Below are positions 24,801 to 33,000 of a stretch of DNA of 64,000 nucleotides, piece by piece. A program made the position numbers and the translations under genes. Positions within the stretch are counted from its first letter, which is position 1. Every line of letters starts with the position of its first letter. The notes under the pieces are model-generated. The model made no database searches. It saw nothing but the letters and a program-made list of their open reading frames with translations, and was not told where the DNA came from. This stretch comes from Notospermus geniculatus (taxonomy: Eukaryota > Nemertea > Pilidiophora > Heteronemertea > Lineidae): contig NMRB01000021.1 of the NCBI GenBank assembly GCA_002633025.1, forward strand, positions 487,356 to 551,355, written 5' to 3'.

Positions 24801-26157
24801 AACTCAGCCCCCTCATATGATAGGGGCATTAAGCCAAGCACTGTCGGCGATAAAGGCTGAAGTCAATAGCTCAAAGAATTCGACGATAAACTCCGCAAGT
24901 GACACGCCGATTGATCAGAAATCACAGATAGAGCTCACCGGGCGGAAAGGAAATGGTCCCAATCTACCTGGGCAGGAAAAGAAAGTGCACGAGACGCCGT
25001 CTATTTCTTCCAGTAACTCAACGAAAAATCATACAAAGAAGGATGTGCCTTCCACCCCAAATTGGTTGAAGAAGATCCATCGCCTGGCGGCTTCCTTAAA
25101 AATCGGTGGGGATAAGCACAAAGTTTCGGGAAATGTCTCGAGTCAATCAACGAAGACGCAGATGAATTCGACAGTGGCACTGGCAGGCAAACCACCGTGG
25201 TGGCCACCAACCACACCACCACATTCAAATAAAAGTCAAGGTGTGGATAAACAGACGACCAAAGGGGTGGACATTTGGGATGCACCGCCATGGGAATCGG
25301 AGAAGAACGCTACAAAAGCGTCGATAGCTAAGAAAGCAGCAGACGAAGCAATACATGAAAATGCTGCGACTAAGACGAAAGGTGCACAGAAAACGTTGAA
25401 AAAGAATTCCAATAAAACTACTGTAGCGAAAAATGCTGCAAACAACCAGGGCAAGTCGTCTCTCCCGGAAGGGAAGGACTTACTTCTCGGCAGTCTGAAC
25501 CAACAGAAGGTCTCGGGAAACGCAATACTTCCAGGCACACGCACGCCAACGACCCCACCACAATCATCACTGTTGAAACAGTCTACTACGAAATCATTAC
25601 AGTCGTCTCCTACGAATTCAGCATCAGTTTCTGGGGTTTTGAACCAAGGGGCACCTTCCTCCAAGTCACAAGGGAAAAATCCACTTACCCCCAAATCCAA
25701 CTCGAAATCGTTGACGTCGAAGACTAAAAAGCTTCCGCCAAAACAACTTCCAGTCAACCAGGCCCCTTTATTGATGAAAGTTGGGAGTGGCTCGTCAGAA
25801 ACTGGAACGCAGTCAAAGAAAGCGGCTGTCCCTCAACCGAGCGTAAATGCAGCTACCGCAAGTGGTAAGACAGCACCACAGTCAAACGTGAAGACCTTGC
25901 CAGTGTCAAGTACCAAGACAAAGTCAAGCGGTAAGGCTGCGCCACTGTCAAGCGTCAAGGCTGCGCCACAGTTGAGCGGCCAAGTGCCACAACCAAGCGA
26001 CAAGACTGCGCCACAGTCGATGGTAAAGACGGGTCAGCCGCCTCCCGCCTCTATGACTGGCAACCAAGGAGGTCAGCCTCCGCGGTTCCCCTCCACCCCG
26101 GCGGTGCCTGGAGGAAAAACGGGGACGACAGTGAATAAATTATCAGACAACGGGTGA
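15816..26157 (+). CDS. Modular VWA / Cys-knuckle / Ala-Pro-Lys-rich protein gene (plus copy, 5' exons missing)
   Basis: Exons in order: knuckle 15816-15878; VWA 16149-16685; knuckles 17289-17348, 17916-17963, 18274-18321, 18654-18713; probable Cys-rich 18801-18938; knuckles 19955-20011, 20200-20262, 20432-20500; double knuckle 20618-20782; knuckle 21151-21215; long exon 21395-26157. Almost all are symmetric phase 1, the classic arrangement for shuffled extracellular modules. The knuckle consensus is C-P-x-G-x(6-8)-C, one per exon. The product is predicted to be a secreted matrix or adhesive protein. Upstream exons are absent because the contig ends at 15094; the inverted copy shows that a Lys-rich exon precedes. 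I do not recognise a named ortholog. Confidence 0.75.
16149..16685 (+). CDS. von Willebrand factor A domain exon
   Basis: One 179-codon exon, phase 1-1, encoding a VWA fold. Strand 1 is ADIVIAVDLSGDLG, followed by helix KVVKQFVKLFIKGI, strand MRVALVGFSNEIFIY, a central segment ending FVGNTMF, then GVQKVLFILAGGKTTD and ARIFYIGIGNNIDPEQL near the end. The MIDAS metal site looks altered: DxSxS is DLSGD, with Asp in place of the second Ser, and the usual TDG after strand 4 is LAGG, so the second MIDAS Asp is missing. Metal-dependent ligand binding is therefore doubtful; the domain may act in assembly or protein-protein contact, as in matrix proteins. The donor is CTAG/gtaagg. The open frame running past 16685 is intron read-through. 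Confidence 0.88.
17289..17348 (+). CDS. Cys knuckle exon (CKIG...C)
   Basis: 60 nt, acceptor tatttgcag, donor gtgagt, phase 1-1. Reads DLRCKIGYQLVRDTC-YKMFI. Pro after the first Cys is replaced by Lys. Identical length in the inverted copy (9724-9783). Confidence 0.65.
17916..17963 (+). CDS. Cys knuckle exon (CPPG...C)
   Basis: 48 nt, acceptor ctatcacag, donor gtaagc, phase 1-1. Reads EYVCPPGMARKGTTCA. Matched by 8989-9036 on the minus strand. Confidence 0.65.
18274..18321 (+). CDS. Cys knuckle exon (CPPQ...C)
   Basis: 48 nt, acceptor tatgttttcag, donor gtaagt, phase 1-1. Reads VSKCPPQYLHTSGICL; Gly at the fourth position is Gln. Matched by 8703-8750. Confidence 0.65.
18654..18713 (+). CDS. 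Cys knuckle exon (CPTG...C)
   Basis: 60 nt, acceptor gattatag, donor gtaaga, phase 1-1. Reads AANNVKYCPTGYVWTGKGCT. Matched by 8315-8374. Confidence 0.7.
18801..18938 (+). CDS. Probable Cys-rich exon, decayed in the other copy
   Basis: From 18848 the frame reads CPRATGQHSGPC and continues with two more Cys pairs (PCASTTCPPVG) to a donor (gtaatt) in phase 1. The 5' part crosses a TACATGTA-type repeat and the acceptor at 18800 is weak, so the start is uncertain. In the inverted copy a two-base length change breaks the frame and one Cys codon is altered, so the exon is either dispensable or not real. Confidence 0.35.
19052..19920. mobile_element. Two head-to-head foldback elements with TAA target site (Harbinger-like MITEs)
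   Basis: Element 1 (19052-19561) and element 2 (19565-19920) have the same ends (AGCCTCG[CT]TTATGTCGCC) in opposite orientation, so together they form a near-palindrome. TAA lies at 19049-19051, between the two at 19562-19564, and at 19921-19923, which fits serial insertion into a 3-bp TAA target as in the PIF/Harbinger superfamily. Element 1 has its terminal 50 or so bases duplicated (19459-19561). Neither encodes a protein. Absent from the inverted copy of the locus. Confidence 0.75.
19955..20011 (+). CDS. Cys knuckle exon (CPLG...C)
   Basis: 57 nt, acceptor ttatatttcag, donor gtagga, phase 1-1. Reads VMTNPRCPLGTVLKGSSCE. Matched by 7929-7985. Confidence 0.65.
20200..20262 (+). CDS. Cys knuckle exon (CPKG...C)
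   Basis: 63 nt, acceptor cctgtttcag, donor gtaagc, phase 1-1. Reads AVGCPKGYVRFGDLCAPTK. Matched by 7664-7726. Confidence 0.7.
20432..20500 (+). CDS. Cys knuckle exon (CPHS...C), altered between copies
   Basis: Acceptor gcccttgccag; the frame reads VKTCPHSATQLRRDCLVVG. The donor aligned with the other copy is changed here from GTTAGT to ATTAGT; a GTAGTA three bases further on could be used. In the inverted copy (7432-7500) the donor is intact but indels remove the first Cys. Each copy thus carries a different lesion, and function is doubtful. Confidence 0.4.
20618..20782 (+). CDS. Double Cys knuckle exon
   Basis: 165 nt, acceptor tttgcaatag, donor gtaagt, phase 1-1. Has an N-A-T sequon, then CPPNSKREGKYC and, four residues later, CPSNSVLLGGQC, followed by a basic tail. 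Matched by 7148-7312. Confidence 0.75.
21151..21215 (+). CDS. Last Cys knuckle exon (CPDG...C), odd phase
   Basis: 65 nt after acceptor cttccactacag. Reads ATAPGSCPDGYVFLYSVCLKMG to a donor gtaata. Unlike its neighbours it ends in phase 0, which does not fit the phase-1 acceptor at 21395; an in-frame acceptor may be CTGGCAG just before 21418. The same sequence is found in the inverted copy (6930-6994), so this is not a sequencing error. Confidence 0.55.
21395..26157 (+). CDS. Giant Ala/Pro/Lys-rich low-complexity final exon
   Basis: A single uninterrupted exon of about 1587 codons from the acceptor (aacttatcttccag) to TGA at 26155-26157. Composition is dominated by Ala, Pro, Lys, Val, Ser, Thr and Gln, with essentially no Cys, so it is predicted to be disordered. 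Short Leu-rich helices occur between Pro/Lys linkers (MAEKLLAMINNETTS, LQKTIAELMADELKL, MIGALSQALSAIKAEV, WLKKIHRLAASLKIGG), often with N-x-[ST] sequons. A Trp/Pro patch (KPPWWPPTTPP, IWDAPPWES) lies around 25190-25300, and a KKKKK cluster near 24780. No catalytic domain is seen. Likely role: flexible structural, adhesive or mineral-binding tail of a secreted protein. Codon use is even and the frame is clean, so it is under coding constraint. Confidence 0.85.
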
Positions 26158-26167
26158 CTGGACGAGG

Positions 26168-26610
26168 TAAGGATGTAGATCAGTCAGACATGGTGTAATA
26201 TCCTTACGAAAAAGAGATGCCATTTCTTTTTATATAAACTGTATCTTTCCTATGAATGAAACCAGACATGAGACACCCTTGGCTGTCTGAATTACATCCC
26301 CAGTACCTGTTGGATGAATAAAAAAGATGAAATGCACGACATTGGTCCTGCTCCGTGCCAGCGGTGTTGGCTTCTCTCTGCATTGAGGTGAGTGTGACGC
26401 TAGAGCCACGACTGATGCACTTGTCCTTGTTCATTGCAGGTCCGCTTGCCTAACGACACGTACCCGGCGTACCCACTCGACATTTACATGCACAGTTCAG
26501 CGTGTGTCCTTCAGAAGCGAGGTATCTCCGTGCACACATGTGTTGGGATTCTAACTTTCGTATTATTGGGAAATAATTAATTGGAATAAAGGGTTATTGT
26601 GAATAAGCAG
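26168..26610 (+). promoter_or_regulatory. 3' UTR with probable UTR intron and poly(A) signals
   Basis: A consensus donor (GACGAG/gtaagg) lies 11 bases after the stop, and a good acceptor (tgttcattgcag) at 26440, so the UTR may be spliced (26169-26440). AATAAA occurs at 26317 inside that intron and at 26585 downstream; these would be alternative poly(A) signals. Confidence 0.5.
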
Positions 26611-26696
26611 AGTCAGTGTTCGTTTATGACCAGGCCTACCTTGAATCATGGAACGGATATATCATGCACCGTTTACCACATAGCACTGATACTTGG

Positions 26697-27117
26697 GCTG
26701 AATCGGTTAATGTCGTCCTGGGTACACCTCATTATTACCCTGGGTATTCTGGGTAATCCTTTTTGTTACCCAGGATGATCCTGGGTATAAATAAGGTACC
26801 TTAACATTACCCAGTTCGAAACCCGCGCCATTGCTCGAGTACCGCACTGTCTTATTCCAGCCCACCACGAATTTACACACGTGCATTTTGACGTGGTGAT
26901 TGTCAGCAGCTGTCAGAATGGCAACTCGCGTTTAATGACCGCGATTTACAGTCGTATTAGCAATCTATTCCATCATATGGCGCGGATTTTAAAACTGCAT
27001 GGGTAATGTTAAGGTACCTTATTTGTACCCAGGACGATCCTGGGTAACAAAAAGGATTACCCAGGATTACCCTCGGTAATAATGAGGTGTACCCAGGACG
27101 ACATTAACCGATTCAGC
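26697..27117. mobile_element. Foldback element with 9-bp target duplication (Mutator-like MITE)
   Basis: Arms of about 115 bp start GCTGAATCGG and end CCGATTCAGC, with a unique centre of about 190 bp. GATACTTGG flanks both sides (26688-26696 and 27118-27126). Nine-bp duplications are typical of Mutator-like elements. No ORF. Confidence 0.8.
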
Positions 27118-27389
27118 GATACTTGGTGGCGCCGAAGTTGATCATGATCGAACTGTAGACTACAATACACCGACATGATCACAGTGCATGCTCGACAAGA
27201 CTGTTCGAATCTATCAATTTGAATGCTCTAAGTTATCAATTGAGACCCGTTGCTACACTAAACGAATGAGTAGAAGATTGATACCTTTGAAGGAGGGCCC
27301 AAGTAGTGGTTTCACAGCAAGTCGAACTTCTCAAGTGATGAAAAGGATGGCGGCCATTTTTTGGCTCACCAGCTGGAATTGTGTCCGCT

Positions 27390-27560
27390 ATAAAGCGGGT
27401 CGTGATCCACTGTTGCAATTTTGGCTTGAGACGGGGTTGCGATACCTTTTACGATCACCTTGGCCTTATAACGACTTCCGATGATTGCCATATAAGGTGA
27501 TCGCAAGGGATCGCAACCCCGTCTCAAGCCAAAATCGCAACAGTGGATCACCCGCTTTAG
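27390..27560. repeat. Foldback element
   Basis: Arms of about 60 bp (from TAAAGCGGGT on the left, CCCGCTTTAG on the right) surround a short loop. No coding content. Confidence 0.7.
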
Positions 27561-27723
27561 GCTTCGACGAAGTAGGCCTATCCCTTTTGTTTGAGGTGTC
27601 CCCAAACAAAAGATTCTGACGGAATAGGGTCAGCTAAAATAGGCCGGACACTAACAGACAGGAACTTTTGTCACGAGATGTCGGCTGTACAGAAGAAGGG
27701 GGCATCGGAAACATTAAACCTGT

Positions 27724-27933
27724 CGCACAGTGGAGCTATCTGCTGAGCAAAAAGTCATTCGAGACCGTTTGCTCAGCAGGTAGCTCACCGAAAAATACGC
27801 GCACACGCGAGCTTTCTGCCTCGCGAGGCAAAAAAAACTCACGGCCGAAATTACGCGCACACGCGAGGTAGGCCTATCTGGTGAGCAAACGGTCTCGAAT
27901 GACTTTTTGCTCAGGAGATAGCTCCAGTGTGCG
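27724..27933. repeat. Foldback element
   Basis: Arms of about 52 bp (CGCACAGTGGAGCTATC at the left tip, GATAGCTCCAGTGTGCG at the right) around a centre containing two CGCGCACACGCGAG words. Confidence 0.75.
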
Positions 27934-27985
27934 GCATGCATTTTCAACCGTAATTCGCCGTCATATTCCGTTTAATGTAGCCTTA

Positions 27986-28807
27986 AGGCTGATTCATACT
28001 CCGTCCGGATTTTGCGCCGACTATGATCGAGGTATCTCGCCTACCACAACGGCACACTTGTGCACTGCTGCTGCTGTGTGCACTACATGCAGAGTTTAGG
28101 CCTATCTGCCCTCACAAAAACGAGGCGAAAAAACAAAGGACTCCCCAGTATGCCTACATACAACATACCGTGAAAAAACACACGCATCCCCTCGTAAACT
28201 TACCAGTTTCCAACCCCAGTGAGAGTCGAACATAATTAATCCAGCTGCTGTCACGTCAGTCATGTCAGTGGTCAGTTCATGTAGTTCAATAGACTGGTCC
28301 TCTGTCGTAGTTCTCGCTTCACTACTACGACAGGCATTTTGAACGCCAACTCGGCATGTGATTGGTCAGCCAAACGTCATCAACGGTCGCGCCATGAGTC
28401 ATATCTATTTTTAGAGACTCCCCGCAACGTTGAAAGTCTTTATTGCTCATTTGCATACGTGTGTCAGAAAACAGGCAAACATGGCGGACGCGGCCTGTCG
28501 TAGTAGTGGAGGAACGGAGCGATACGACAGGGGACCAGTCTAGTAGTTCAACCGTCAAAATGCACGTGTTCCATGCTATATTTAGAACATTTCCAGTCTC
28601 CACGCATAAAAATCGTCTCCACGCATAAGAACCTGCGCAAAAGCTGCGCAGATGTGGAAAAACGAATTAGGCGGAATTCCGACTAATTGAACAAAAGATG
28701 GTGGTCCGTGCTTGTCGTTATAGTGCAGTAGAGCGTAGCGCCACGTAGCGGAACGACAAGGAACTAGTCTAGCGCTTGACGGTCCGCAAGCGAGTATGAA
28801 TCAGCCC
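27986..28807. mobile_element. TTA-flanked element with nested foldback (Harbinger-like)
   Basis: Terminal inverted repeats AGGCTGATTCATACTC / GAGTATGAATCAGCC, flanked on both sides by TTA (27983-27985, 28808-28810). Inside lies a second inverted repeat (28290-28335 with 28495-28540, GACTGGTCC...GGACCAGTC). The same terminal sequence borders the contig join at 15093. Confidence 0.7.
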
Positions 28808-29120
28808 TTACACAGGACGGAACGAATTTGGGCTGGGGCGCGGGCATCTTGGCCGGGGTAAAGACACACATTGACAGGATGTAGGCCTATTGTTGGGGGA
28901 CATCACATATCGGGGGCATTAGATTCTATTACACCGGGTTAGCTTGCACACAGTTGAAATCGAGGCGAAGGTGTTGAAGAGTATTGGTGTCCGCGTGACT
29001 GAGCTGGACAGCCCGTGCGCCTAGATTCCCGAATTCTTGTCGAGGATATGGTAAAAGTCATAAAATTCCAACTGCCAATTATGATGGCGTTGATGGTGAT
29101 CACAGATTTTATACTAAAAG

Positions 29121-29220
29121 CATCCTGAGAACATCAGGCGTTCTTAGTGCTCGCTACCTTCGTCACCGTGTGCGGTGACGAAGGTAGCGAGCACTAAGAA
29201 CGCCTGATGTTCTCAGGATG
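29121..29220. repeat. Near-perfect 100-bp hairpin
   Basis: 48-bp arms with a 4-base loop; tips CATCCTGAGAACATCAGGCG and its complement. No target duplication recognised. Confidence 0.8.
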
Positions 29221-29510
29221 TAAAAAAGGGCTAACACATGCAACAGGAACTACGTATTACAAAGACCGCAAAAGTTCTGTAAGGCCATCATTTTTTTATT
29301 CCTTCGTCCTCGGGCTTTTTGGACAGACCTGACAGAGAGGAGGGCGGGAAAAAAATAAAAATAAAATTTTATTTTTCAATATTTTTCATGTCCTCGAGTC
29401 ACACAAAACGTTGCGTTATTGATCAATAATTGGCAGATTGGATGAGATACCGGTAAGTTTATAAATAATATGCCTCAAGTTATCCAGCACAAAGTTTGAA
29501 CACCTTAACA

Positions 29511-29594
29511 CACAGGAACATGACTCGTCCAAAAAAAAACCCTACTATAAATTTTATAGTAGGGGTTTTTTTTTGGACGAGTCATGTTCCTGTG
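29511..29594. mobile_element. 84-bp palindromic element with 8-bp target duplication (hAT-like)
   Basis: Almost pure inverted repeat: two 42-bp arms starting CACAGGAACATGACTCGTCC, differing by one base in a poly-A/C run. CCTTAACA flanks it exactly on both sides (29503-29510, 29595-29602). Eight-bp duplications are typical of hAT transposons. Confidence 0.85.
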
Positions 29595-30007
29595 CCTTAA
29601 CAGGCCAAAATTCTGCCAAAATAGTCCCACGGTCGGTCACGTGGGTTTGTTGATAAACAATATGGCTGCCTTGCACTTGTGTCCGAGGTGAAATGCGCCG
29701 TCCAGTGGCAGATAAGCAGTTCGCCTCAGGTCGTTCCGAATGTCAGCGACCGTCGCAGCGCCACTGTTGTGTAGGCGGTCGAGAAGTGAACCAATCTAGG
29801 AGACTGGTGTCTTGCCCTCGTAGTGATCCGCTTTCGCATGCAGTAGAGCGTTATGAGGGCAGCGGATCCGTCTGGCAGCCGGTGGGCAGGAGGCGTGCGG
29901 AGTTCTCGATTCTCACAACAAAAAGTTCAATTTTTCTGACATAATATCGTTGATTGTCTGAATGCTGACGTCCATGAGTATTAGCCCAGGCTTTACAGAT
30001 AAATGAA

Positions 30008-33000
30008 ATGGCCACCAAAAAGTTCATCAATTCCGTTGATAGGTGGGATTGCATGTCGGAAGAGACATGAGAGATGCACGCAGTGCGCGCTTCTTTCTTG
30101 ACTTCTTTATAGAGGGCGCCTACCACACCGGGTGGGCGTACTGTAGCTACATGTGTACTGGCATAGGGCCTAGTGGTAGGCCAACATGTACCGTACCGGT
30201 ATCTGACACCGGTAGGCCTAGGCCGACACCGATAGGTCTTATAGCAGAAATCAGGTGTAGGCCTACACGTAGCTAGCGGAAATCGTGAAGTTGATGACGT
30301 TCGTCGTTGATTGATGGGTAGGCTGCCGCCCTGCCTGGCTCCTCCAAGATAGCAGCCAGGGTAGCATGGGTAGGCCTAGGCCTAGTTACGGTAACCATAT
30401 CGACCAGTCCAGGCATAGCTTCTTTTACGATATGACATTGACGGCTATTGCCTGGTACGTTATGGTTTACCCATATGCTGCCTGTGGTGCATAGTTTATT
30501 TCATGTACTGAACAAAATCACCAATTATTGTCAAACCTGACTAAATTCGAATAATTAACTGTCATGAATCCTTTCATTTATCCTCATTAAGCGAGTCCGA
30601 ATTCGGAAACGTTTCTGAAATCGGACTCGCTGCGAGTCCGAATTCGGCAACGTTTCCGATTTCGGAGTTTTCCCGGACTGAATTATACTGACAGTCAGTA
30701 TAATTCCTCCAAGCCTAGGCCCCTACACGTAGCTAGCGGAAATCGTGAAGTTGATGACGTTGTCGTTGATTGATGGGTAGGCTGCCCTGGGCCCCTGGCT
30801 CCTCCAAGATAGCAGCCAGGGTAGCATGGGTAGGCCTAGGCCTAGTCCCCTACCCGATAAACATAGGCTAGTAAATCGCAATGCATAACTTTGTACTACC
30901 TTATCTAGGCCTAGGCCTACTTGTTATTGTATTTCAAGATGTGTTGATGAATGTCTGGAGGGTATTGTCGCAGTTAATCCTGGACTGCAGATCCTTGAGG
31001 GACACCGTGTCATCATTAGGGCTGACATTGAGCAAGTAAAAGCTGCAGGAAAGGTGACCATTTTGTGTGGCGGAGGGTCAGGACATGAACCGGCTCATGC
31101 AGGTTAGTATCTTACTGATTTGAGTGATGATATGGATGTCACTAGAGAGGCTGACACTGATACATGTAGGTCTTATTTGTTTTCCCCAGGTTACATTGGA
31201 CCAGGGATGCTGAGTGGGGCCATAGCTGGAGCTGTGTTCACTTCACCACCACCCAACAGTATCCTGGTGGCAATTAGAGCTGTTGGTAAAGGCAATCCAG
31301 GTATGCTACATGGCCCTATGATGAAACTGCAACAATCTGCTTGCAGTTGAACCTCTCTATTAAGGACACCGTTGAGACTGCTAGTTGGTGTCCTTTCCTT
31401 ACTTGAGAGGTGTCCAGATTATACAGAGGTCAGAATGAATAGAAATGACCAGTTTGGGACTAAATGTTGGTGTCCTTCATAGAGTGGTGTCCTCTTGGCA
31501 GAGGTGTCTGGGAAGAGAGGTTCACTGTATGTGAGATAATGCAGCCCATCCTACCTAACTTCTCCTCCCCTCAAGTGGTGAGTCCATGGTCCCTCGCTGA
31601 TTGAAGTTTTACCATTGAGGTAAGATTCAAATGTTCCTGCACTTTCAGCTGGCACACTCTTGGTCGTGAAGAATTACACTGGGGACCGACTGAACTTTGG
31701 TCTTGCTGCTGAGAGAGCCAAAGCAGAGGGGATCAATGTTGAAATGGTTGTGGTCGGTGAAGACACTGCTCTGACGTCTCATGACAAAACTGCTGGAAGG
31801 CGAGGACTATGTGGAACTGTGCTAATTGAAAAGGTTTGTTCATCTCCTTTTTGTATTGATTTGCACGGAATGAGTGATGTAAAGTCGATTACATGAAGGC
31901 AAAAAGGATGAAGTCCTCAGCAGAAATAAGGTGAGTGCATTTCTCTGTTTGAGGCTTGGTTACCGGCTCATCAGTGCTGCCACTCGGAGGTAAGCAAATG
32001 ACCTTTCTCCACTGAGAGGAACATTGTCAAAAAACAAAGGGACCGGAGGCCTTGGTAATGGTACATCAAGATTATCAGCTATTGCACCTGCTGTCCCTTC
32101 CCCCCCCCTCCCAGCTCCACCCCCTTGAGATACCCCTATAGTACGTAAGAACTCAACATTATTCACCGTTGTTGAAAATCATCATGTGCATGAATTTACA
32201 AACAATCGTTCATGGCAGCTCCATTTATTCTACATGTAGGTGGCACCATGCTGGTGGTCACAAATTATACTGGTGATCGGTTGAACTTTGGCATTGCTGC
32301 CGAGAGGGCTAAAATGGAAGGAATAAAGCTAGAGATGATTGTGGTTGGGGAAGACACTGCCTTAACTTCTCATGACAGAACTGCTGGACGTAGGGGGCTT
32401 ATTGGGACCATATTGACAAACAAGGTCAGTTTGGGATATTCTTTTTGTTCTGCCGTAACCTTTCTTCTAGCAGCTTGGTTAAAAGGTAAGCAATTTAGTG
32501 TAAATACGAATATCACTTTGGTCTTGTTAAGAGAAAATATAGAGATTTAGATATACAGATGGATCATGTATGCTTGGCTTAACGTGTACATTGATCATTC
32601 TTGCAGATTGTTGGTGCCCTTGCTGAGGAAGGAAAGTCATTGTCTGAGATTGTCACAGTTGCAAGACAGGCTGTTAGTAAAATGGGTGAGTTGCCTGCAA
32701 TTGTCTGCACTATAAAAGTGGCAAAATCTGTTGCTTGATTGGTAATTCCACTCATTATTGCCCTCTTCCAGAAACACTTTGGAAGTACATGTAATTCTAC
32801 TCATGGTGTACCGGGTATATAGCCCATCTGCTATGATGTAACACTAACAGTGACTACGTGTGTGTTGATAAGTTTGAAAAGTTTAAAATGTTCTCATCTT
32901 TCAGGCACCATTGGCACAAGTCTGTATCCCTGTAGTGTGCCAGGTTCTGGACCATCATTTCAATTGGGAAATGATGAAATGGAATTGGGTTTAGGTAAGG

